Shown here: positions 28,501-37,063 of the stretch, in pieces
Position numbering within the stretch: position 1 is the first letter of the stretch
Layout: the number at the start of each line of letters is the position of its first letter
DNA from: Mucilaginibacter_A sp050954285
Lineage (GTDB): Bacteria; Bacteroidota; Bacteroidia; Sphingobacteriales; Sphingobacteriaceae
Length of the DNA: 64,000 nt
Direction: 5' to 3'
Assembly: GCA_050954285.1 (NCBI GenBank)
Contig: JBPBPL010000018.1
Coordinates: 62,001 to 126,000 of the forward strand
Program-made: the position numbers and the translations under genes
The notes under the pieces: generated by a model
What the model was told of the DNA's origin: nothing
What the model saw: only the letters and a program-made list of their open reading frames with translations
Databases searched by the model: none

Positions 28501-30116
28501 CGGGTGAAGGCGGGCAATTGCCAGGCCATAAAGTGGATGACTGGATTGCAAAAGTACGCCACGCCACGCCTGGTGTTGGGTTGATTTCGCCGCCACCCCA
28601 TCATGATATTTATTCGATTGAGGATCTGGCACAGTTAATTTTCGATTTGAAAAATGCAAATCGTGCTGCCAGGATCAATGTAAAGCTGGTTTCTAAAGCT
28701 GGTGTTGGTACAATTGCTGCTGGTGTAGCTAAAGCTCATGCTGATGTAATTTTAATTGCCGGAAGTGACGGCGGAACAGGTGCTTCGCCAATCAGCTCTG
28801 TAAAACATGCTGGTTTACCTTGGGAGCTCGGTTTATCCGAAGCACATCAAACTTTAGTTCGGAATAAATTAAGAAGCCGTGTGATTTTGCAGGCCGATGG
28901 TCAGATGAAAACCGGCAAAGATTTAGCTATCGCGGCCTTATTAGGTGCCGAAGAATGGGGTGTAGCCACAGCTGCCCTGGTTGCCGGTGGTTGTATTATG
29001 ATGCGTAAGTGCCATTTAAATACTTGCCCTGTTGGAGTTGCTACACAAGATCCTGATTTGCGGAAATTATTTAGTGGCCGACCGGAACACGTGGTTAATT
29101 TATTCCAGTTTTTGGCGGAGGAACTGCGTGAAATTATGGCTGAATTAGGCTTTAAAACCGTAAACGAAATGGTTGGCCGGGTTCAGTTTTTAAAAGTTCG
29201 TGAAAATTTAAGTCACTGGAAAGCTAAAACAATTGATCTTTCTGCCTTGCTGCATCCGGTAAGCAATTCTCGCGAGCTGACGTTATATAACAGCGAAAAG
29301 CAGGATCATGGCATGGATGACATCATTGACTGGAAACTGCTGGAACAAGCCAAACCAGCTCTGGAAAACCTGATGCCGGTGTATGCTTCTTTTACCGTTA
29401 AAAATACAGACCGTACCGTTGGAACATTATTATCCAACGAAATATCTAAAATTTATGGTTCTGCTGGTTTGCCTGCGGGATTGATCAATTATAAATTCAC
29501 TGGTTCTGCCGGACAAAGTTTTGGTGCTTTTGCCACTAAAGGAATTTCTTTTGAGTTGGAAGGAGAAGCCAATGATTATGTTGGAAAAGGACTTTGCGGT
29601 GCACAAATCGCAATTTATCCCCCTAAAAACAGTACGTTCATTGCAGAAAATAATATCCTGGTGGGTAATGTAGTGCTTTACGGTGCTACTTCAGGTGAAA
29701 TGTTTATCCGCGGACAAGCCGGCGAACGTTTTGCAGTGCGTAACTCTGGAGCTACGGCTGTTGTAGAAGGAATTGGTGATCATGGTTGCGAATATATGAC
29801 AGGTGGCCGTGCTTTAATCCTCGGCAAAACCGGACGTAATTTTGCCGCCGGTATGAGTGGCGGAATTGCCTGGGTTTACGATGAAGATCATTCTTTCCGC
29901 GAAAACTGCAACAAAGAAATGGTAGATCTGGATACTTTGGATACTGCAGATGAGGAGGAAATTATCAGTCTGCTGCGTAAGCATGTGCAGTTAACGCATA
30001 GCAGCGTAGCACAAAACCTGCTCAACAACTGGCACGCAGTTTCATTCCAGTTCATCAAAGTATTCCCGAAAGAGTACAAAAAAGTATTACAACAAAAAGA
30101 ACCTTTAACTATCTGA
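25596..30116 (+). CDS. gltB: Glutamate synthase, large subunit
   Basis: Makes two glutamates from glutamine and 2-oxoglutarate. The 1506 residues match full length. The glutaminase domain begins at Cys21 in FEHDSCGTGFITHI, so a 20-residue propeptide would be removed to free the N-terminal nucleophile. The central region leads to the FMN synthase domain with AMSFGSISHEAHSTIA, GGKSNTGEGGED and IAGSDGGTGASPISS. The 3Fe-4S cysteines are CIMMRKCHLNTCPVG. The C-terminal GXGXG beta-helix contains GGRALILGKTGRNFAAGMSGG. gltD follows after 13 bases. A word copy at 29383-29394 encodes YASFT. Confidence 0.98.
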   Translation: MEHFETDQQGLYDPQFEHDSCGTGFITHIHGHKSHNIIADALTMLENMEHRGACGCDPDSGDGAGLLIQIPHGFLLDECTSDEISLKEPGEYGIGMLFLPKDSGIKKACRAIIQQSCDKLGMQILGYRKVPVDSSCIGETARAAEPSVEQLFVARPLHIHTPEDFERKLYVLRRLITKTVNENIKTGVEHFYFTSFSCKVIVYKGQLTTYQVRQYYADLRDERVTSGFGMIHSRFSTNTFPSWKLAQPFRFLAHNGEINTLTGNLNWFYSGVRSYVSPFFTKEEMEILFPVIDNNQSDSACLDNVVEVLMHSGRSLPHVMMMLVPEAWDGNEQMDPLKKAFYEYHATLMEPWDGPAALNFTDGKIIGALLDRNGLRPLRYVVTNDGRVIVASEAGVLPLDEKTVVEKGRLQPGKMFLVDTTQGKIITDEEIKKQITSRQPYGNWLENYKIRLDELAEPRVSFTNLTKESVFKYQQVFGYTREDIETIIKPMATDGKEPIGSMGTDVPLAVLSDRPQHISSYFKQFFAQVTNPPIDPIRERLVMSLVTFIGNNGNLLDEDKMHCHCVEHSQPILHDYELEKLRSIDTGLFHAKTLQTYFKADNLPGSLANGLNRLCRYAEDAVQDGFEVLILSDRAVDSEHAPIPSLLAVSAIHHHLIKKGLRGAVGLVVEAGDIWEVHHFACLLAFGATAINPYLALATINTLSHQGKMESALDVSALSKNYIKAVCDGLLKIFSKMGISTLQSYHGSQVFEILGINKEVVNKYFTGGITRIGGLGLDEIARETLCKHVNGFSSSKKETQLLPEGGIYQWTRRGEAHLFNPETVHLLQHATRTQDYDIYKKYAKLINEQTDRMYTIRGLLDFAHHREAVSIEEVEPIESIMKRFATGAMSFGSISHEAHSTIAIAMNRIGGKSNTGEGGEDEIRYVPMENGDSMRSAIKQIASARFGVTSNYLTNADELQIKMAQGAKPGEGGQLPGHKVDDWIAKVRHATPGVGLISPPPHHDIYSIEDLAQLIFDLKNANRAARINVKLVSKAGVGTIAAGVAKAHADVILIAGSDGGTGASPISSVKHAGLPWELGLSEAHQTLVRNKLRSRVILQADGQMKTGKDLAIAALLGAEEWGVATAALVAGGCIMMRKCHLNTCPVGVATQDPDLRKLFSGRPEHVVNLFQFLAEELREIMAELGFKTVNEMVGRVQFLKVRENLSHWKAKTIDLSALLHPVSNSRELTLYNSEKQDHGMDDIIDWKLLEQAKPALENLMPVYASFTVKNTDRTVGTLLSNEISKIYGSAGLPAGLINYKFTGSAGQSFGAFATKGISFELEGEANDYVGKGLCGAQIAIYPPKNSTFIAENNILVGNVVLYGATSGEMFIRGQAGERFAVRNSGATAVVEGIGDHGCEYMTGGRALILGKTGRNFAAGMSGGIAWVYDEDHSFRENCNKEMVDLDTLDTADEEEIISLLRKHVQLTHSSVAQNLLNNWHAVSFQFIKVFPKEYKKVLQQKEPLTI

Positions 30117-30129
30117 TCAGTATAAATTA

Positions 30130-31608
30130 ATGGGAAAAGAAACCGGCTTTAAAATTTATGGAAGAGAGCTTCCTCCAAAAATTGCCGTACAGGAACGCGT
30201 ACAAAACTATCAGGAATTTGTAGGAAATTATTCCGACGAAAAGCTACATGAGCAATCCTCACGCTGCATGAACTGTGGCATTCCGTTCTGCCATTCCGGC
30301 TGTCCGCTGGGCAATATTATCCCGGAATTTAACGATGCCGTTTACAAAAAAAACTGGGAAGAAGCTTATCAGATTTTATCCTCCACCAATAATTTTCCTG
30401 AATTTACAGGAAGAATTTGTCCGGCTCCATGCGAGTCAGCCTGCGTTTTAGGTATCAATAAGCCTGCTGTGGTGATTGAGGAAATTGAAAAACACATTAT
30501 TGAAATTGCTTTTGCCAAAGGTTATGTTAAACCTAATGCGCCGCTGATCCGTTCCGGAAAAAAAGTGGCGGTGATCGGTTCGGGACCAGCAGGAATGGCG
30601 GCTGCAGCGCAACTGAATAAAGCCGGGCATTTGGTTACGGTTTTTGAGCGGGATGATCAGCCGGGCGGCCTGCTCCGTTATGGCATTCCGGATTTTAAGC
30701 TTGAAAAAACCGTGATTGACCGCCGGTTGGAGATTATGAAGAAGGACGGCATCGGCTTTAAATGCAATGTAGAAGTTGGAAAAGATATGGAAGCTGAGGA
30801 ATTGATACGCAATTTTGATGCAGTAATTTTGAGCGGCGGTGCCACCATTCCGCGAAACCTGAATATTCCTGGGCGGGATTTAAAAGGAATTTATTATGCA
30901 ATGGATTTCCTGACGCAGCAAAACAAGCGCGTAAGCAATACTTCTTTTACCGATGAAAATATTATCACTGCCGGTCAGGATGTAGTCATTATTGGCGGCG
31001 GCGATACCGGTTCTGATTGTGTGGGCACTTCCAATAGGCAGGGTGCGCGTTCTGTTAAGCAGTTTGAAGTCAACTTCCAACCTTCCGAAGTGCGTACTTT
31101 AGCGATGCCGTGGCCAAGTTTCCCCAAACTTTTAAAAACATCCAGCTCTCATGAAGAAGGCTGCGAGCGTTTCTGGGGAATCTTAACAAAAGAATTTGTA
31201 GGCGATGAAAACGGGGATTTAAAAGGCGTATTGGTTGCTGATGTAGAATGGGAGAAAGATGCTTTGGGCCGAAGGATAAACTTTCAGGAAATTGAAGGTT
31301 CAGCAAGAGAAATACCTTGTCAGCGTGCATTTTTAGCAATGGGCTTCTCGCATCCGCAACAAAACGGTTTGCTGGAGCAGTTAGGTGTTGGCTTGGACGA
31401 ACGCAAAAATGTAAAAGCAAAAGAAGGCATTTATCGAACCAATGTGAGCAAAGTTTTTACAGCTGGAGATATGCGCCGCGGACAATCTTTAGTGGTTTGG
31501 GCAATTTCCGAAGGACGTGAAGCAGCCCGAAAAGTTGATGAGTTTTTAATGGGACACTCCGAACTTGAAAGTAAGGATTCCATCAATGAATACCAGATGA
31601 ACCTGTAA
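30130..31608 (+). CDS. gltD: Glutamate synthase, small subunit
   Basis: FAD protein feeding electrons from NADPH to the large subunit. The 492 residues include two N-terminal 4Fe-4S cysteine sets (SSRCMNCGIPFCHSGCPLGN and GRICPAPCESACVLG). The FAD-binding motif is KVAVIGSGPAGMAAAAQL with ERDDQPGGLLRYGIPDFKLEK. The NADPH motif is DVVIIGGGDTGSDCVGTSNR. The C-terminal FAD contact is VFTAGDMRRGQSLVVWAISEG. It is co-transcribed with gltB and followed by a terminator. The dispersed word at 30938-30949 encodes NTSFT. Confidence 0.98.
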   Translation: MGKETGFKIYGRELPPKIAVQERVQNYQEFVGNYSDEKLHEQSSRCMNCGIPFCHSGCPLGNIIPEFNDAVYKKNWEEAYQILSSTNNFPEFTGRICPAPCESACVLGINKPAVVIEEIEKHIIEIAFAKGYVKPNAPLIRSGKKVAVIGSGPAGMAAAAQLNKAGHLVTVFERDDQPGGLLRYGIPDFKLEKTVIDRRLEIMKKDGIGFKCNVEVGKDMEAEELIRNFDAVILSGGATIPRNLNIPGRDLKGIYYAMDFLTQQNKRVSNTSFTDENIITAGQDVVIIGGGDTGSDCVGTSNRQGARSVKQFEVNFQPSEVRTLAMPWPSFPKLLKTSSSHEEGCERFWGILTKEFVGDENGDLKGVLVADVEWEKDALGRRINFQEIEGSAREIPCQRAFLAMGFSHPQQNGLLEQLGVGLDERKNVKAKEGIYRTNVSKVFTAGDMRRGQSLVVWAISEGREAARKVDEFLMGHSELESKDSINEYQMNL

Positions 31609-31639
31609 AAAAATAGCTTGAAAACTCCTTGCGATATTT

Positions 31640-31668
31640 AAAAAAACCCGGATATTCCGGGTTTTTTG
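31640..31668. terminator. Bidirectional rho-independent terminator
   Basis: AAAAAACCCGGA, TAT loop, TCCGGGTTTTTT forms a perfect stem with A and T runs on the two sides. It separates the convergent gltD and GH5 genes. Confidence 0.92.
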
Positions 31669-31699
31669 ATTTAAAAGTTATAGCTTATGTCTGAAATGA

Positions 31700-32923
31700 T
31701 TAAGGTTTCAGTCCTAAACCTTCTACATAACCTTGATTGGGTGTGCAGTTTTCAAAGCGGCAATTAATCAGCAATTCGTCCAGTGCTTGTTTAATTTGCT
31801 GGCGATTTGACGGTGCAGCTTCCCGAAGCTCTTTAAAAGTTGTTCTTGGTTTTTGGGTAAAGTTGATCAGAAGCGCATAGTTAGCAGGTTGCTTAAACTG
31901 AACGATACTGCTTTTAGCATCCATTTTTTTGTATGGCCAGTAGTTCCAGCCGATGTTGTTTTTTTCCAATAGCAGGCGGAAATTTTTAATCCATTCGTCA
32001 TTATTTTCTCCGGTCTCGCCGATGTAAATTGGTACATTATATTGGTTGCTGAAATCGATGTATTTCTGGATTACTTCCTGCTTCACATCGGTCCAGTAGG
32101 TGTGGAAAGTATAAACCAGTTTTGGATCGAATGGCGCACCAAATACACTGAAATTACCATCCCATTGGGCGCCACCTAAAAATATCAGGTGGTTTTGATC
32201 AACCATCCTGATCGCTGAAGTAATCTTTTTATAAAGCGGTTCCAGCAACGGGTTAAGTTTTGCAGCATCAAAGTAATGCGCAATCGGTTCGTTCAGCAAA
32301 TCATAACCCATAATGATGGGTTCATTTTGATAACGGGCTGCAATTTTCTTCCATATATTGATAGTTAACTGCTGACTTTGTTCATTTTCAAACAAAAACG
32401 GATAGCCGTAACCATCATCAATATTATCACCGGTTTGGCCGCCTGGTGCGCAGTGCATATCCAAAATCAGGTAGATATTTTCTTTTTTTGCCCACTTAAT
32501 CAATTTATCCAGCAAAACAAAGCCACGGTTTTCATCGGTTGTGCCGAGGTAAGTTTCGTTGGTGAAAAGACGGTGATTAAACGGTACGCGCAACGAATTC
32601 ATGCCGGTGCTTTTCAAATAATGGATATCGGCTTCGGTAACATAATTATCCATGTATTTTTGCCAGAAATCTTTTGCCTGGTCCGGGCCGATCATTTCTG
32701 TAATCGCTTCATTAATCAGCCTCGGCGAAGAAACATCGTTAAATTTAAACATGTAACCTTCCGGCACCATCCAGTTGCCCAGGTTAGTACCTTTTAAAAG
32801 TATCGGTTTGCCATCTGTACCGATGATTTCTTTTCCTTTTACTGTAATAAACCTGTTTTGTGCTTCAATCTTAAATACACAAAAAGTTAAGGTTAAAAGT
32901 AATGGCAGTACGTATTTCTTCAT
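31700..32923 (-). CDS. Glycoside hydrolase family 5, secreted
   Basis: 407-residue exported retaining beta-glycosidase (cellulase fold). Signal peptide 1-21 ends IEAQ. The barrel starts KPILLKGTNLGNWMVPEGYM and has MNSLRVPFNHRLF. The acid/base Glu is in GYDLLNEPIAHYF and the nucleophile Glu in VPIYIGETGENND, as expected for GH5. The subfamily is not assignable by eye. Its neighbours GH30 and GH16 on the same strand suggest a shared beta-glucan target. It is separated from GH30 by a hairpin of dispersed words, so read-through may be regulated there. Confidence 0.92.
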   Translation of the reverse strand: MKKYVLPLLLTLTFCVFKIEAQNRFITVKGKEIIGTDGKPILLKGTNLGNWMVPEGYMFKFNDVSSPRLINEAITEMIGPDQAKDFWQKYMDNYVTEADIHYLKSTGMNSLRVPFNHRLFTNETYLGTTDENRGFVLLDKLIKWAKKENIYLILDMHCAPGGQTGDNIDDGYGYPFLFENEQSQQLTINIWKKIAARYQNEPIIMGYDLLNEPIAHYFDAAKLNPLLEPLYKKITSAIRMVDQNHLIFLGGAQWDGNFSVFGAPFDPKLVYTFHTYWTDVKQEVIQKYIDFSNQYNVPIYIGETGENNDEWIKNFRLLLEKNNIGWNYWPYKKMDAKSSIVQFKQPANYALLINFTQKPRTTFKELREAAPSNRQQIKQALDELLINCRFENCTPNQGYVEGLGLKP

Positions 32924-32954
32924 CTTTTATTTAAGTGTTAAATCAGGATTTTTT

Positions 32955-33003
32955 GCAATGCTGTTTTTATCACCCCAAATTTTGTATGATAAAAACAGCA
33001 TCA
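32955..33003. repeat. Hairpin of paired dispersed words between GH30 and GH5
   Basis: ATGCTGTTTTTATCA (from 32958) is the exact complement of TGATAAAAACAGCAT (to 33001), with a loop of about 14 bases. Both arms are exact copies of the word. It lies between two genes on the same strand and is a candidate partial terminator or RNA-processing hairpin. Confidence 0.8.
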
Positions 33004-33017
33004 ATATCAACCTAAAA

Positions 33018-34472
33018 CTACTGAATCATTATGGTGGAAATGGAGTGCGGCAAACTGCTCGTTTCAACAGCGTTTCCCGAAATGGAAAGGTTATAATCCA
33101 CTTTTTTATCAGAAAGGTTTAAAACGATCACTGCAATTTTCCCATCTGTATTAATAAAAGCAGTGGTTTGCAAAACGCTTCTGCTTGAAGAACTGATAAT
33201 GCGCTTGGCACCAGGACGAACAAATTTGGAAAAATGCCCTAAATAATAAAAGCTGTTGCTATAATGCAGTTCGCCGGTTTTAGTATCGGCGATGATAGGT
33301 GCATAGCAATAATTGCCTACGTGGTTGGGGCCGCCTTTTTCATCCAGCAAAATGTTCCAGTCGGTCCAACCGGTTGTTCCGGCGTTGAAATCGTTTACCA
33401 GCGAGCGGCCGTACCGCTCACCTAAAGCCCAATCATTAATTTTCGAATAATCAAATCTTTCTACACAACCTTCTGTAAACATGATGTTTGTGTTTGGGAA
33501 AGCTTCATGCACTCTTTCTACATTAACAAACTGCGGTTCGCCGCCGGTCCAGGTTTCATACCAGTGATAAGCAATTCCCCAAACATATTTTGCCGCTTCC
33601 GGGTCTTCCAGAACTGCACTGGCCCGCTGATAAACCAGATCGCGGTTATGATCCCAGGCCATTAATTTTTTTCCAGAATATCCTGCTTTCTGCAAAGTCG
33701 GACCTAAAACCTTGATAAAATCGCGTTCTTCATCCGCAGTATAAACGCAGGATTCCCAGGATTGCGTGGCCATCGGTTCGTTTTCTACCGATAAACCCCA
33801 GATTGGGATGCCTTCTTTTTCGTACGCATCGATAAATTTTACATAAAAATTTGCCCAGTCTTGCCGGTATTGCGGCAACAAGTGGCCGCCATGCAACACA
33901 TCATTATTGGTTTTCATGAAAGCCGGCGGGCTCCAGGGCGTGGCAAATAAATGGAGTTTGCTGCCCGCAGCAGCCATCACCTGTTTGATAAACGGAATGC
34001 GGAACTGCTCATCATGCTTCACACTAAAACTTTTCAGCGCGGCATCACCTTCGGTAATATAACTGTAACTGCCGCTGGAAAAATCGCAGCTCTGGATATT
34101 TGTCCGCCCCAACGTATAGCCAATTCCTTTATCGGTACTAAAATAAGCCTGTAAAACTTCCTGCTGCTTGTTTTTTGGCAATTTAAAAAAGGTTTCTGCG
34201 GAAGCATCTGTCAGTGCGCCGCCGATGCCAATAATGGATTGAAAAGTTTTGGAAGGATCAACAAAAACACTAATCTCTGTTTCTACCGGTTGTGGCTTGG
34301 GCGCAAAAGTTAACGTTGCAGTTTTAGCCAAACGGTAATCTGTATTTTCGGCAGTGGTATAAACCGTTGCCGTTTTATTGCTGCTAAAAGAAGCATTTTG
34401 TGCTTTTGCCTGATGAAAAATACCCGGTAAACAAAGCATGGCTGCCAAAAATCGATTGTAATTTTTCTTCAT
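33018..34472 (-). CDS. Glycoside hydrolase family 30 (glucosylceramidase / beta-1,6-glucanase type)
   Basis: 484-residue secreted beta-glycosidase. Signal peptide 1-25 ends AKAQ. The catalytic barrel includes FQSIIGIGGALTDASAETF, LGRTNIQSCDFSSGSYSYI, FATPWSPPAFMKTNN, the acid/base Glu in WGLSVENEPMATQSWESC and the nucleophile Glu in IMFTEGCVERFD. A C-terminal beta-sandwich closes the protein (IAVIVLNLSDKKVDYNLSI). GH30 members of this type in Bacteroidota cut beta-1,6-glucan or glucosylceramides. With the GH16 next door, a beta-1,3/1,6-glucan such as laminarin or fungal wall is a reasonable guess. Confidence 0.93.
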   Translation of the reverse strand: MKKNYNRFLAAMLCLPGIFHQAKAQNASFSSNKTATVYTTAENTDYRLAKTATLTFAPKPQPVETEISVFVDPSKTFQSIIGIGGALTDASAETFFKLPKNKQQEVLQAYFSTDKGIGYTLGRTNIQSCDFSSGSYSYITEGDAALKSFSVKHDEQFRIPFIKQVMAAAGSKLHLFATPWSPPAFMKTNNDVLHGGHLLPQYRQDWANFYVKFIDAYEKEGIPIWGLSVENEPMATQSWESCVYTADEERDFIKVLGPTLQKAGYSGKKLMAWDHNRDLVYQRASAVLEDPEAAKYVWGIAYHWYETWTGGEPQFVNVERVHEAFPNTNIMFTEGCVERFDYSKINDWALGERYGRSLVNDFNAGTTGWTDWNILLDEKGGPNHVGNYCYAPIIADTKTGELHYSNSFYYLGHFSKFVRPGAKRIISSSSRSVLQTTAFINTDGKIAVIVLNLSDKKVDYNLSISGNAVETSSLPHSISTIMIQ

Positions 34473-34590
34473 TCAAAAAGGTTTTATACTGATTAATAGT
34501 AGGTTGACTAAATTTATTTAAATAAATGATTGGTTTTGATAGCTGCAACGAATACTTCTTTTATCAACCAAAAACTGATTTTTTAAAAAG

Positions 34591-35466
34591 TTACTTATCA
34601 ATCATTTTATAAAAATGCACGTAATCTATTTGCATGCTGGTTGGAAAAGCACTATCGTCCACACCTTTAATACCGCCCCAATTGCCGCCAACCGCAATAT
34701 TGAGCAGCAGATGAAATTTTTGGTCGAAAGGCCAGGAAGCTGATCCTTGCCCGTCGTTAATGTAGATAAAAAGCAGCACATCATCATAATAACCTTTTAC
34801 GGCGTAAGGCGTCCAATCCATCCGATATTTATGGAATGCCGAGGAAGCATCCGGTATACTTTCATTGCTGCCTTTTTGGGTTCCGATAGCACCGTTGTAC
34901 AGTTGTGTATGTATGGTAAAATAAACCGGATTTGGATCGTAACCAACGTTTTCCATGATATCAATCTCGCCGGATTTCGGCCAGCTACCATAAATATAAT
35001 CGTTTGGCAGCATCCAGATGGCTGGCCACATGCCACGGCCTGCCGGTATTTTCGCACTTACTTCAACCCGGCCATAAAGTAAACTTCCGGTTCCTTTAGA
35101 TATCATCCTGGCTGAAGTATAATTCATGTTATTATACGCTTCTTTTTTGGTGGTGATAGATAAGGTTCCGTTGGCCACGCTGGCATTGCTGGCTAAATCA
35201 GTGTAGTATTCCAGCTCATTATTACCCCAGCCGCCGCCACCAATGTCGTACGTCCATTTAGCAGTATCGGGCTTGCCGGTATTACTAAATTCATCTGCAA
35301 AAAACGGAGTGGTTTCAAAAGTCCAGCCTTTGTCCACCGGCGTTGTTGCTGTACTGGTTGTGCTGATATTGGTTGGTTGCGGCGAATCTTTTTTTCCGGA
35401 GCACGAGGAAATGATTGCAGTTGAAATCATCATGGCTAAAAACAGTAAGCTAAATTGATATTTCAT
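34591..35466 (-). CDS. Glycoside hydrolase family 16 lipoprotein (laminarinase-type)
   Basis: 291-residue surface or periplasmic lipoprotein with signal ending IISSC (lipobox Cys22). The Ser/Thr linker is followed by a jelly-roll domain: FADEFSNTGKPDTAKWTYDIGGG, NNELEYYTD, YGRVEVSAKIPAGRGMWPAIWMLP, the catalytic E-x-D-x-x-E in SGEIDIMENVG, FHKYRMDWTP and HLLLNIAVGGNWGG. The pattern is that of beta-1,3-glucanases. It is first in the minus-strand glycosidase group GH16-GH30-GH5. No SusCD pair or regulator adjoins it. Confidence 0.94.
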   Translation of the reverse strand: MKYQFSLLFLAMMISTAIISSCSGKKDSPQPTNISTTSTATTPVDKGWTFETTPFFADEFSNTGKPDTAKWTYDIGGGGWGNNELEYYTDLASNASVANGTLSITTKKEAYNNMNYTSARMISKGTGSLLYGRVEVSAKIPAGRGMWPAIWMLPNDYIYGSWPKSGEIDIMENVGYDPNPVYFTIHTQLYNGAIGTQKGSNESIPDASSAFHKYRMDWTPYAVKGYYDDVLLFIYINDGQGSASWPFDQKFHLLLNIAVGGNWGGIKGVDDSAFPTSMQIDYVHFYKMIDK

Positions 35467-35721
35467 AATGGGTTTGTTTTAAGCAGGTTTACGGGTAATA
35501 AAGGTAGTTGACACAAAAATTAATAGCCCATAAGGCTGCACGTTTGCGCATCATCCGGTTTTTATAAAATTGGAAATAGGTTTAGATAGCGGTTTGGTTA
35601 ACCCGGCTAAGTAGTGTAAAGGTATAAATGTTTGGGTAGAAAACCGCAGCTTCAACAATAACTGTTATAAGCTTTGGTAAAATGAATTTTGCTGCCAGTT
35701 TATACTGATAAAAACAGCATC

Positions 35722-36945
35722 TTAAATTTTTGCTTTGCTGGATACGATCACAACACACATACCCATGGCAGCAATCAGCATAAAAGAAGCACGCAAACTA
35801 AAAGCGCCGGCCACAAAACCGATAACCGGCGGCCCAACCAAAAATCCTACAAAACCAATAGTAGAAACAGCAGCAATGGCTACGCCCGGCGACATTGTTC
35901 CGGATTTCCCGGCGGCACTGTAAACCAGCGGTACTACAGACGAAACACCTGCACCAACCAGCATAAAACCGGCAATAGCTGGCACTATCATCGGGAAAAA
36001 TACGGCTATAACCAAGCCGAGGGCAGTTAGGCTGCCGCTCAGTTGCAAGGTTCTTTTTAAGCCAAACTTTCCCGAAAACCAATCTGCAACAAAACGCCCG
36101 CCAGCCATCGTGCTCATAAAAGCGGTGTAACCTGCTGCCACCCAGGCATTTTCGGCATGAATAATTTTTTTAAAGTAAATTACGCTCCAATCAAACATGG
36201 CACCTTCGCAAATCATCGAACAAAAAGCTACGGCCCCCAGTTTAATCAGCGAGTTATCCGGGATTACGAAAACCGGGCCGTTTTGCACCGAGCCGGCATC
36301 GTCTTGCAGGTATCGATAACAAATTAACACACCAATAAAAACCACCGCCAAAATAATGCTAAAATGCACGGCCGGGTCAATACCTTCTCCAATCATCAGT
36401 GTACCAATGGCCGCACCGGTAAATCCGGCCAGGCTCCAAAGACCGTGAAAGGAGGCCATGATCGGTTTATCGTATAGTTTTTCGGTGGCCACAGCTTGCG
36501 TATTTACTGCAATATTCATGGCATTACTAAAAAATCCGAAACAAAAAAGTCCGGCAATTAATTGCAAAGTATTATGAGAAAAGCCCAGAAAAACCAGTGC
36601 AACGGCATACAAAGGCAAGGCAAAAAGAAGTAGTTTCCTGCTGCCGATACGGGTAATGAGCCAGCCGGAAAAGGGCAGCGAAACCATCAAGCCAACCGGA
36701 AGCGTAAATAAAATGCCGCCCAGAGCCGTATCTGATAAGCTTAACTTTTGCTGAATGGCCGCAATGCGTGAAGCCCAACTGGCAAAGGTTAATCCTGCCA
36801 AAAAAAACATGGCGCCAACTGTAATACGAATTATTTTTTTGGAGAGCGGAGTAGTAGCCGGAGAAATCGTCACGTTGGTAAAGGTATTCCTAATTTTTGG
36901 TCGATAAAAGAAGTATCGGGTTGAAAATTGAGCAGGTTGAGACAA
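35722..36945 (-). CDS. MFS transporter (YbjJ-like)
   Basis: Proton-coupled or uniport inner-membrane carrier with about 12 hydrophobic segments over 407 residues. TM1 (AMFFLAGLTFASWASRIAAI), the loop GLMVSLPFSGWLITRIGSRK (MFS motif A region) and ASFHGLWSLAGFTGAAIGTL resemble the E. coli YbjJ branch; the substrate is unknown. The first 24 residues look like translated leader: they include the dispersed word (36905-36916) read as YFFY. The true start may be GTG at 36873, giving VTISPATTPLSKK. It stands alone between the GH16 gene and the HLHP-protein gene. Confidence 0.85.
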   Translation of the reverse strand: MSQPAQFSTRYFFYRPKIRNTFTNVTISPATTPLSKKIIRITVGAMFFLAGLTFASWASRIAAIQQKLSLSDTALGGILFTLPVGLMVSLPFSGWLITRIGSRKLLLFALPLYAVALVFLGFSHNTLQLIAGLFCFGFFSNAMNIAVNTQAVATEKLYDKPIMASFHGLWSLAGFTGAAIGTLMIGEGIDPAVHFSIILAVVFIGVLICYRYLQDDAGSVQNGPVFVIPDNSLIKLGAVAFCSMICEGAMFDWSVIYFKKIIHAENAWVAAGYTAFMSTMAGGRFVADWFSGKFGLKRTLQLSGSLTALGLVIAVFFPMIVPAIAGFMLVGAGVSSVVPLVYSAAGKSGTMSPGVAIAAVSTIGFVGFLVGPPVIGFVAGAFSLRASFMLIAAMGMCVVIVSSKAKI

Positions 36946-37063
36946 TTCTACTAATTACTGTTACCATAAACTTTAACGCTTTTATACCGATAAAAGAAGC
37001 ATTGATTTTGGCTAAATATTTCTTCCTTTGGCCGAAATGACAAAAGAAAGAAATTGTAATAAA

